A DNA stretch of 64,000 bases from Moringa oleifera (Eukaryota; Streptophyta; Magnoliopsida; Brassicales; Moringaceae), in assembly GCA_021397835.1 (NCBI GenBank), contig JAJFZO010000863.1:1054001-1118000 (forward strand), read 5' to 3'. A program made the position numbers and the translations under genes. Within the stretch, counting starts at the first letter, position 1. Each line of letters begins with the position of its first letter. Of this stretch, positions 26,588 through 37,000 are shown in pieces. A model generated the notes under the pieces. It was given only the letters and a program-made list of their open reading frames with translations, did no database searches and was not told the DNA's origin.

Positions 26588-27652
26588 CAGGCAACTGGTG
26601 TTTTATGATTCGGTGGTCAAGTTAAAATTGGACACCTCGCCGGAGCTGCCTTTATCAGGCACGGCGTCGGCTTCTGTAATATAATTATTGTTTTTGGTTT
26701 ACACAAGGCATGTCCCGACAGTGGGACCAGAAGAACTACAGTTACCGGGTTCCCTGTATTTGGTTTTTGCCCGGTTTTTACTGTTCAACTTCGTTCTCCA
26801 TTATTAGTTTTTTTTTGTTTTGCCCTTTAAATTTCAATCACATCCACAGTACAGTCTTTTTTCCTTTAACTACCGAATGAAGCCGTGATTTCCAATTAAT
26901 TATGGCAACGTGCAATTTGAACTCTTTTTGTTTTTTGGTTTTTGCTTTTTGGGGAAGAGAAGACAACTATTAATGTAGTGAACAATTAGGTCATATGTTT
27001 TCTCTGCATAATGATTCTTACAGTAAATTTAAAGCATAGCCGAAACGGAGAATTGAGGTCCACTAATTAATGTTGGGGTAGCTTGTACCTCAACCGTTAA
27101 TTCACCGGTAAGTGCGTGTCTTTGTACCAAACATGTTTTAGAAGAAACAAGATGTAAAAGCAAATGAGTACACGATATGTAGATGAGGATTAGGTGGGGC
27201 AATTTGTGGGCCCATCCCATTTCATGCAGATCGTTGCCCATTGGCCCACTAGTCAGTGGTGATAATCTAATGGATTAATTTGGCTTTACCTCATTTAAAG
27301 TTTTGTAGCTTTCCATGTCCCAAAATTTTCATTTTGTCTTAATATATTGTCAAGCAAAAATTGAAAAATTCTTCTGCAAAAAGTGGTTCCTTATCTAATA
27401 TCATTTTTTCATTCATAAAATGTAAAAAGAAAAAAAGAATAATAATAATTTAAAAAAAAAAAAAAAAACCTTCTGGGATGAAAGGTTGTCAAATGGCACA
27501 TGTGAATAACTCTAGCTATCCTGTCATTCCCTTATTCAAGGTTGGAGCGGCATCGCATTCCATGATTTAAGAAATAATTCTGTGAAAGATAGAAATATGC
27601 AAGAGGCACATGATGCACATGATCCAAAATGCCCCACCATGTTTCTCTTCTC

Positions 27653-27683
<31 letters not shown>

Positions 27684-28599
27684 ACCTACAAATCAGAAAG
27701 TTACATGTTTTACCCTTCAGCAATATCAATATTGAGTACTACATTATATTTTATTTTTAAATAGATATTGTATAAAATTTTGAGTTCATTTTTTAAAAAT
27801 TTTTAAATAAAATTGATGGCATTTAAATTTAATTTTAATTTTAAATAATTATAAAAAAATTAAAAATACTATCACTATAAAAATACTTTAAAATAACTTA
27901 AATATATTCTACCATACATTAGTTCATCATTCAATACTCAAAAAATTTTAATTTTTTTATGATAGCAGTTTAAATAATTCTTGACATTTATAAAAAACAT
28001 TGAAGTAAAAAATTCATAATTTGAATATCTTTAATTTATAAATTTTTTAATAAAATTTAATTTGATCCAAATTGATAGATGAAGATTTGTTTAAAAAAAT
28101 TTTAAAAGTTTAGAGAAAAGATAAATCTCATTCTCAACATAGATTAACAATTTACTATTTATCTTTTTTGACTTGTATTCATATTTATATCAGTTTGTTA
28201 TTATACTTTAGAAGCTTATTTTGTCTAGAGGTGATGATATATACTTTACAAATACTCAAGATATAAATGCAATCGAAAATGCAATATTATTCATAAATGC
28301 ATCTTATCATGTTATTTAAGCAATTTTAATTATAGTTTCTATCTCATTTATTTTTCCTCTTTTCTTCTCTTTTTTATTTTTATTTCTCTTTAACTTGTCA
28401 AAATGACAACCAACGCAATCAACTCTTAGCTTTGCACCATTCACAACGATCCTCACCAAATATAGATCATCATTAATATTATAGCTCAAGCTCCCTTCAA
28501 ACTTCATTGCGAATGACTTCGTTTTATGGAAACTCTAATTTCAAACAGATTTTTTTTTTATAGGTTTTGATCTCATTATCTACATCGATGGATCAAAGT
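26588..28599. other. CIPK 3' region and intergenic DNA
   Basis: The first few hundred bases should contain the kinase 3' untranslated region. 27760-28115 is extremely AT-rich and similar in style to 24120-24540 and 58380-58820, possibly one AT-rich repeat family. No coding sequence was recognised. Confidence 0.5.
27653..27678. repeat. (CT)n microsatellite
   Basis: Thirteen uninterrupted CT dinucleotides, downstream of the kinase gene. Confidence 0.95.
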
Positions 28600-29340
28600 C
28601 ATGTCCATTTCGTACCATCAATCACAACAATGCCACAATACCAAATCCAACTCATATGATTTGGATCCAATAGGATTAATTACTCATTGCACTCATTGGC
28701 TCACTTTCTCCCATCATTATTTTGTTCATTACTTGAGCAATAACTTCACGAGAAACTTGAACCATTTTAGCCAACACCTACATCAAACCATTTCGTGGCT
28801 GCGTTAAGAATATAAAGGGACATCACATAAACATCACTAAAAGGTTGCAAAGCATTTTTGAGTACTAACAAGAAATCAAAACACATGTCGACAAACTTGT
28901 CATTTTTGAAGCATTGATTGATGAAGACAATCTAACTGATAAAATTCTAAACCTCCTCAAGGATGATCACAAGGAATTGTACTTACTGTTTAGGCTGTCA
29001 TTCTTCCATATTTTTCTATGAACTACACCAAAAGTTGTTGAATTTTGAAGTAAAAGAAAAACCACATCTAGTTTACTTTTTTGCCTCAATTAATATGGAA
29101 AATCGAGATAGTGGAAATAAGAATTCAATGAGTTAGCGTCCTTTGTTAACCAATCATTACAACAATACAGGTTGGCGATACTTCATAGCTCTTAAACAAG
29201 GGTGCTTTTGATGATGTTGCTTCCAACTTGAACAACCTCTCATTTCATGCTCCATATGTTGGCATTAACAATATTATTATCAACCATGGCTTAGGTCTTC
29301 CCCTTAGTCAAACTAGTTTCATTTTTCTTCAAACTCCTAA
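28600..29340 (+). mobile_element. Ty1/copia gag relic (UBN2-type)
   Basis: Plus-strand fragments near 28870-28985 read THVDKLVIFEALIDEDNLTD and then ILNLLKDDHKELY. Near 29010-29060 comes ELHQKLLNFE. These match the order of the copia gag domain (L-A-L-I-G..., D-E-D-L-T-x-K-I-L, D-E-L-H-E-K-L-L-N-F-E). Frameshifts separate the pieces. No protease, integrase or reverse transcriptase follows, so only a 5' internal fragment survives. Confidence 0.7.
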
Positions 29341-29699
29341 ATAAACAATATTCTTTGTGCTCTTACAATGAAAAAGATTTTGATTTTAATTTCTCAATTT
29401 TGTATCTTAAATAATATTTTAATAGAATTTTCATCTTTTTTTTGAAAGATCTTTACATAAGGCATCACTCGAGAGAGGCTCAATAAGTTTCAATCTCTTT
29501 AATTTCTACACTTCATATTTTGTTCATGTGCTTGTGATTAATTTAAGGAACATTTGATTTTCAAACTTTTGTTAAGTAAGCTAGAGAAATTTTAAAACTC
29601 AATTCATTCCCTTTTAGATTGCCAATCTTAGAGTTAACAAATATTATCGAAAAGGTACTCAAATGTAAATTAAAGTTAAAAACTAGCTGTGGCAACCAT

Positions 29700-29937
29700 G
29701 AGATCAAATGTGGTAGAAGGACTATTCATATCTAGACCTTTATACTTAGATGATAGAAAAGGTTAAAATGAAAGTCTATTTGATCAATTGACTTTGATCT
29801 ATGGGAAGTGGTAGAGAATGGACCTTATATCCCTACCAAAACTCTAAATGCAAAAAAAGTTAGAAAAGAACAAAGTGACTGTAACAAGGATGAGGAGGAA
29901 AAAGAGGGCCTAAATGCTAAAATCATTAAGATCTTAT
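29700..29937 (+). mobile_element. Second copia gag fragment abutting a Harbinger element
   Basis: From about 29808 the plus strand reads ENGPYIPTKTLNAKKVRKEQ, then a D/E/K stretch and LNAKIIKILYAL. This is the N-terminal part of the copia gag domain (G-P-F-I-P, L-N-A-K-A). The open frame then runs without a stop into Harbinger ORF1 sequence starting at about 29938, giving a chimeric 92-codon frame by chance fusion of two elements. It is not expected to be a functional gene. Confidence 0.65.
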
Positions 29938-31095
29938 ATGCACTTCAAGTATGGGGTGAAGCATTTAAAGTAAAAGTAGAGTTTTATTTTGCTAGGCTTG
30001 AGATGTATAAGGCTCAAAGTAATGAGGCCACTTCTTTATTTACAGCACTTGATTATTCTATTGCCAATTGTGAGTCCTCTAGATGAAATGGAAGGCATTT
30101 CAAATGCCTTTTATGCAAAAATCTTGAAGCATTTTAAGAAGCTTGATGTGAGGGAAATATAAGGCAAAAGGATTTCTAACTAGGCTTAAGTAATTTAACT
30201 ATAAGAAGATATTTTGATATTCGTAAGAAAGATGTTTTCTTATTTATGAATATTTATTTATCTAAAGATGTTTATTTATTTATGAATTTTTATTTACTAA
30301 TATATGTTTTTATTATCTATAGTGTTTAATTATTTTAAGTAATTTGATAACAATAAGATACTTTTGTTTTATAATTCTTAAATATATCCTTGTTATGAAA
30401 TTATATGATAGGTTTTATTTACAATAAACATCGATAATGCATAATTGAAAGGTAATGTTTATGCTTTCAACGAATCTTTATCTAATTCAAGTATGATGAT
30501 TTAGTTGAGCTATTCATAATTGATATGATTTACAATCACAGCTAAAAATTTTTAAATAAAGACAAGATTGAAACATCTTCATTAACTAGTCAAAAATTTA
30601 TTGTTCAGGTATTAAGTGGATATGAAACTATTTGCTTTGAGTTATTTTAAATGAAAAAAATGTTTTGTTACATTTTATAATTAATTGAGAGAAAAAAAAA
30701 AGTTACCAAAGTGACTCAAAGAATGTGCTTCTTAATGAAAAATTTGATATATTTTTGTTCATTATTGAACATAATATTCATCATGTAGTAGTTTCAAATC
30801 GCTTTCAATACTCCATAGAAATAGTTTCTCATTATTGTAAGGAAGTACTAGGACTAGCATGTTGATTGGAAAAAAGAGCTGATGAAACAATAGTTTATAG
30901 AAATTACTTAATAAAATTAAAAATAACTCAATATATTATCTTTGGTTCGAGGAATGAATTTTATTAATTATGATATATATATATATATGCATATCTCTTT
31001 ACTTTTTGATCTAGTTTTAATTTTTTTTATCTAGGTTACATTTGTAGAATTATTTAGATGCAATTAATGATACACATATAAGTACATGGATATTA
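29938..31095 (+). mobile_element. PIF/Harbinger element relic, copy 1 (truncated)
   Basis: Direct repeat of 32826-33995. It begins with the C-terminal part of the Harbinger-associated MYB/SANT-like ORF1 (K-V-E-F-Y-F-A-R-L-E-M-Y-K-A-Q-S, then a broken D-E-M-E-G and HFKKLDVREI). ORF2 pieces follow, including FIIEHNIHHVVVSNRFQYS near 30750-30815, the helix-turn-helix part of the transposase. It ends just inside the start of the DDE domain (GCAATTAATGATACACATAT, where the I-D-D-T-H block is degraded), and unrelated DNA follows. No functional product. Confidence 0.75.
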
Positions 31096-31859
31096 GAGAT
31101 ATCAGCAAGGCTAGGTGACTAAATAACAATGAAAGACAATGCGTTAACCTGTAGCATTAAAATCCGAATTCCATGCTTCTTTGGGAATTCATTCTTATTG
31201 TTAATTCGTTAAATACTCAATAAGAAGTTGCTCAATGTTCAGTTACGTCTCTAAACATAGCTAGTATATAAATTAAATTTGCTTATTTAATTTGAAGCAA
31301 ATAATTTTCGTTTAATATTAATGCTAGCTTTATTCGTTATTTCATAATTTGATCTAGTTAGGGGTTTCTCAGTTGCATGAGAATACCATAGTTTAGTTAT
31401 TTTCATATGATGATGGATGTTGTTGCTTTTTTTTTTTTTTTTTGGTGTGTTATAAGGACTTAACCAAAATGTGTTTCCACTTTTTTCAGAGACAAAATCA
31501 AGGGTCTGATCCACATCTTTTATCATCAACTAGCCATGCATAAGATTTATGACAATGTAATTTTTTTATTCATTGTAAATTCAAAAATTGTAACAAAGCT
31601 TTATATTTCATTTTGACTATGATGATTGTGATTTTCATATTTTACGATAATTTGTATTAATCAAGGGATATTGAATTGTGACTTTTATAAACACATAATA
31701 TCAAATTTTCAGTTCTGAAGAATAATGGTTAATTCTAACTACTTCAACATTCGAATTTAAGATGGACTAGGTAATTAAATAGAAAATTAGGTTACTATTG
31801 TTTATAAATAGTGAAAGTTCAACTTTTATATGGTTGTATGTATTTTACAATGATCAACG
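31096..31859. other. Unassigned DNA between Harbinger copy 1 and the CACTA terminus
   Basis: AT-rich, with no coding sequence recognised. It may belong to the interior of the CACTA element whose right end is at 32407, but the left end was not found. Confidence 0.4.
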
Positions 31860-32407
31860 AATCATAAGATTTACATATATTTGTCAACGGTCAAAAATCG
31901 CCAAAAGAACCTAATATGAATCCATGCATTTTCAACAGTCAATACTTGCCAAAAAAAACCAAACACCAATGCATACATTTTCCAGCGATGAGTAATCCCC
32001 AACAAAACCTAATACTAATGCATGCATTTTCCAGTAGTGAGTAATCACCAAAAAACCTTAACATTAATGCATGCAATTCCCGGTAATCGATGATTGCCAC
32101 ATATTTGAGATGACATTTCCTGGCACCATTTAAAATTGTCGAGAAATGCAATTTGCTAGCACTTACTCACCATCAAAAATTCATAGATTCGGTGTCAAGA
32201 CTCAACATTTTTTGGTAAATGCTAATACCAAAAATTATCGATAAGTGATTCCCGACTGTCATGTTTTAATAATCAAAATTTGAGTATCGAAACTTGTCAA
32301 GGTGGCAATTGTTTAACTATCATTTTATATATTTACTGTCAAGTTTGATTGCCAGTAATTGCAATTAGAACCACTGAAAAATTATGTTTTTTTTTTTTTT
32401 TGTAGTG
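31860..32407 (-). mobile_element. CACTA (En/Spm) transposon terminus with subterminal repeats
   Basis: The reverse complement of 32386-32407 is CACTACAAAAAAA followed by more A, the classic plant CACTA terminal sequence. Inward lie degenerate direct repeats of about 49 bp (31923, 31972, 32021, 32070; CATGCATTTTCCAG core, then GAGTAATC and a CAAAACCTAA-like stretch) and further short repeats around GCCAGTAATTG and TTGACAGT. Subterminal repeat arrays of this kind are where CACTA transposases bind. No matching CACTACA end was found to the left within the cluster and no transposase gene was seen, so only one end is supported. Confidence 0.65.
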
Positions 32408-32825
32408 CAAGTACTTTTTGACCATTTGATAAGATCTATATCTCGATCTTATATCATGAAAGATCCATAAGACTTCTTATGGTTCCCAAAAAAAGTTTTC
32501 AAATTATTTCAAACTTTATTTCAATTTGATGTTGGTTCATATCGACATCCACAACTTTTGGTGTTATCTCACATCAAAATGGCTTACCAAAATCTATAAT
32601 GTAAATCCTAGCTTTTTAAGAATGCTTTCTTCTGATAATGATCCCAAACCTAATCTAGCCTCGATCTTAGTTTAGGACATAGACTCTAGTAGAAGTTAAT
32701 TACGATTAAGATAGTTTAAATGATGTTGTATGCAACATTTAAGCATACAACACATAATGAAAAGGGCACAATTTAGGGTAAAAAGCGTAAGTCCAAGAAA
32801 GAGCCTGAAAGTTGTCAAAATAAGA
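32408..32825. other. Unassigned repeat-derived DNA
   Basis: No recognised domain. It sits between the CACTA end and Harbinger copy 2. Confidence 0.4.
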
Positions 32826-34580
32826 GATGCACTTCAAGTATGGGGTGAAGAATATAAAGCAAAAGTAAAGTTTTATTTTGCTAGGCTTGAGATGTATAAA
32901 CCTTAAAGTAATAAAGCCATTTCTTTATTTGCATCACCTGATAGTTCTATTGCTAAGTGTGATTGCTCTTGATGAAATGGAAGGCATTTGAAATGACCTT
33001 TATGTGAAAACCTTGAAGCATTTTAAAAAGCTTGATGTGAGGGAAATATTTTTTACCATGCATGGCAATAGAAGAAAAGGATTTCTAACTAAGCTTGAGT
33101 AATTTAAATGTAATAAGATATTTTAATTTTGAGTAATTTAAGTGTAAGATAATACTTTTATGTTCATAAGAATGATGTTTACTTATTTATGGATATATTT
33201 ATAGATATTTACTTATCTATATATGATCTTTTATCTATAGTTGTTTATTTTGAGTAATTTGAAAGCAGTAAGACACTTTTAGTTTATAATTCTTAAATAT
33301 TCTTGTTATAGAATTGTATAACAGGTTTTATCTACGATGAACATTGATAATGCTTAATTGGAAAGTGATGCTTGTGCCTTTGATGAATTTTCATCCGATT
33401 CAAGTGATGATGAAGTAGTTGAACTATTCATATGATATGATTCACAACCTTAGCCATAAAATTTTAAATAAAAATAAGATTCGGACATATGCATTAACTA
33501 GTTGTGAATTTATTATTAAGGTATTAAATGTATATGGAACGGTTTGCTTTGACTTATTTTGAATGGAACAAATATATAAACTTTGTTAATTTTTATAATG
33601 AATTGAGAGAAAAGAAGTTACTTAAGTGATTTCAAGAATGTACTTCTTAAAGAAAAAGTCACTATATTTTTTCATAATTGAACATAATGTTCATCATATA
33701 GTGGTTTTAGATTACTTTCAGCACTCTGCAAAAACAATTTCTCATTTATTTGAAGAAAGCATTATGACCAATATGTCGATTGAGAAAAAAATTAATAAAA
33801 CAAGAATTCTTAGAATTACTTGACAAAATTAAAAATAACTCAATATATCATCCTTGGTTCAAAGTATGAATTTTAATAATTATGATATATATATATATAT
33901 GTTTTCTTTACTTTTTTATCTGGTTTTAATTTCTTTTATCCAGGTTACATTTATAGAATTATTTAGGTGCAATTGATGATACACATATAAGTGCATGGGT
34001 TCCTACTAAGAAACAAATACCATTCAGAGGCAAAATGACAATTGTCACTCAAAATGTTATGTGTGTTCATTATTTCAATGTGATATTCACATATGTATTC
34101 AGGATTGGGAAGATGTGCACATAATGTGTTTTCTTGGCTATAGTTATCAATCTAAACGCAAAATTTCTTAGGCCATCTTACGATGAATGCTATATTATTG
34201 AAATTATCTTATGTTAATGAAAAAAATAATTTATGATATTAAAAGTTTACGTATACTCGTTGATGTAGGTTCGTTCTACATTGTGAATTTTGGATATCCT
34301 TGCATTGGAGGTTTTCTTCCCCTTTATAAAGGTCAAAAATATCATGTTTAAGAATATAGATGTCAAACTAGGCAACTAACGAGTCATGAAAAGTTATTTA
34401 ATTGTAGGCACTCATTTTTAAAATGACAATTAAACATTGCTTTGGAAGCTTAAAAAAATAGATATTCTATTTTAAAGTTAATGCCTCTATTTAAAACTCC
34501 TAACTAACAACTCATAGTGATAGTATGTTATGTTATTCTTAATTATATACAGAGTAGATTAACGTGATGATTTATTTAGC
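32826..34580 (+). mobile_element. PIF/Harbinger transposon relic, copy 2 (nearly complete transposase)
   Basis: It starts with the ORF1 MYB/SANT-like C-terminus (HFKKLDVREIFFTMHGNRRK, then a stop near 33107). ORF2 follows: FIIEHNVHHIVVLDYFQHSA (about 33680) in the helix-turn-helix part, then an intron-like gap. The DDE_Tnp_4 domain is from 33955: LGAIDDTHISAWVPTKKQIP with the first catalytic Asp, then MTIVTQNVMCVHYFN. Near 34285-34345 come YYIVNFGYPCIGGFLPLYKG and YHV. Near 34400-34430 are remains of the N-Y-R-H-S-S-L-R block. Stops and frameshifts are numerous. The second catalytic position (V-D-S-G-Y in the family) reads V-N-F-G-Y, so the enzyme is dead. Confidence 0.85.
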
Positions 34581-36960
34581 ATGTAAGAAGATATAGATCC
34601 TACATAAATAAAGGTTATGAATGGAACTTCTGGCATGGAAGTGACAAGCTCTAATGATGACAATTTATCAATATTATCTTATCAAGTGTAATAGAAATGG
34701 CATCATATGGTGTTTATATTGTAAATTGGATTAGGCACAATGTTACAACTTTGCAATTTAATTTATTCAATTGGACTTGTCAAATTGTCTTCCATACTTT
34801 GCATAAATTATAATTATACCTATTTTAAATGTTACTTCATATCTATTTTTGAAAAAATTATTTGCATAATGCTATTTTCTTTGTTCTTATTTTTCAAACA
34901 AATTCTTAGAAGTACATACCTATTGTGACTATATTAAAATATCAATTTATATTTTACTTTATCTAATTTATTATTAAGAACCAACTAATATAGTAATAAA
35001 GACACTCTTTTTTCGAAGCTAAAACTTTTTAAATCAACTTCAACACATGTTAATTCGTGTTTTCATATTATTAAAGCTGAAATGTTTCATAAGATATTTT
35101 AATTTTTTATAAATTAGTACTTAGTAACTAGTAAGACTTCCATTACATATTATCCGTCAACAAAATCCTAATGTATTCATCAGAGGCCCATAAGCAAAAA
35201 CACAATGTATCAAAAAATCAAGTATTAAAAGAATACGACACAGTAAGAACTTAACAAGCATAAGCATTTTATATTATCTCTGAAGTTAAAAAATTATAAA
35301 TCATCAAAAGAGGTTTAAAAAATTATAAATCATAACATAAGACTAAATATTATCAATCATAAAATGAGGTTAAAAAATTACAAATTAAATTAGTTCTCTA
35401 CTTTCTTTTTTTTTTTTTTTTGTGCTTAAACACATTTTCTTAAAACAAATCTATCAAATGAGTTTTTTGTTCTCTAACTTTTAAAATTATTTTTAAAATA
35501 ATATTATCCAACAAATTTTTTTAAAAAATCTACTTTTAAAAATAATTTTCAAAAAATAAAAAATAAAACAAGGTCAAACCCTCTCCAATTCTTTACGCCT
35601 TAACTTCAATTAAATTTTATTACCTATCATTCAAAGATATAATAAAGTAATAAAATATAATATAATATTAAATACATTTTAATTTTATATTGATATTGAA
35701 AAACAAAACCATAGGACTATTATTAAAAGAAACAATACTTAGGGCGTTTACAAATATTTACCTGCCACTTTAAATGTCTAACCTCCTTTTACACATGCAA
35801 GACTATGTTTATGCTTGCGGACAAGATATAAGGTGGCTAGAATTAAAGGAAATGTGTCTTTGAGTGGGATAGATGGTCAAATGTGCTGCTGCCCTTAAGC
35901 CAAACTTAATGTCTCCGCAATGCTTTAGAGAGAATTTGAATCAAAAGCTTCCTTAGCCGCAACCACCGTGTAGATTACATATCCATTTGTTCACCTTTAA
36001 CAACACGAAATCATGCAAAACTTTTTGATGGCTAATTAATATGTTATTACCATATCCTAGAAGGGATTAGGATGGAGATTATTGCTAATCAGTTTCCATT
36101 ATTTACTTGGTTGGGCTTGCTGCACAGATTTCCCAACTCTCACTCGTTGCGCTAACCAAATCTGCAGCCTTCCATCCCTTAGCAGAGTAATCAAATAATT
36201 TTATTTTCTAAAGAGAAGCCAGAGGAAGAATAACTATATCTATTGTACATTTATAAAACATAAACTTTATGTGAATGATGAAAAGTAAAGGAAAAGATAA
36301 TTTTAAAAGTAGTTGCAGTTTCTAAGGGATCTCTGCCAAGAAAGGTGGCAGGGGAAGAGGCACCCTCCCAAACCAGAAAGAAAAACTAATTCTTAACTAC
36401 TACCCTTTCCAGCAGCAATCCATTGAAATGGCAGCTCATTTTCTCTGTTACAAACCTTTTAGAGTCTGGAGGATTCAACAGAACGCAAAGAGATCCTTGT
36501 CTGAATTGACCATCCTCTTTGCTGAGGCAGATCCAACAACTCTTTCAAGCTAACTCTTCACAAAGAGGGAAGTGAAAGAAAAATATTTTTAGTATTTGTT
36601 TATATAAACAAACACTAACCAACCCAGCCAGGAAAATATTGACAAGGAAAAGAAATGTGCAGATGACAAGAAGCTACAACTACACAGTTACTGACACGTT
36701 TATGCTGCATAACATAATTTTGCCAAAATAAACCCCTCCCCCTAAATACACTTTATCTGACTCAGATTTGTTAGCTTGCATTAAACCTCATGGTTTGCCA
36801 TCCTGCATCAGTCCAGTATACCTTTTTAGTAAACATGGTCCTGAACCTTCTGTACCTTTGGTACACAACTCCAAGCAGCAACCTATGCCTAGGACCTTTC
36901 GGTACCCTTTTGCACCTTAGAAGGTATTCTGCCTTTTAACCAACATTGACTTACAGACAC
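34581..36960. other. Intergenic DNA, no gene seen
   Basis: AT-rich to about 35750, then more balanced. The expected last UTP25 residues (family L-E-R-I-V-G-T) were looked for on the minus strand from 36960 down to about 36720 and not found. Confidence 0.5.
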
Positions 36961-37000
36961 TGTAACAACAAGCAGATCAATGGAAAGATTGAATTATTAC

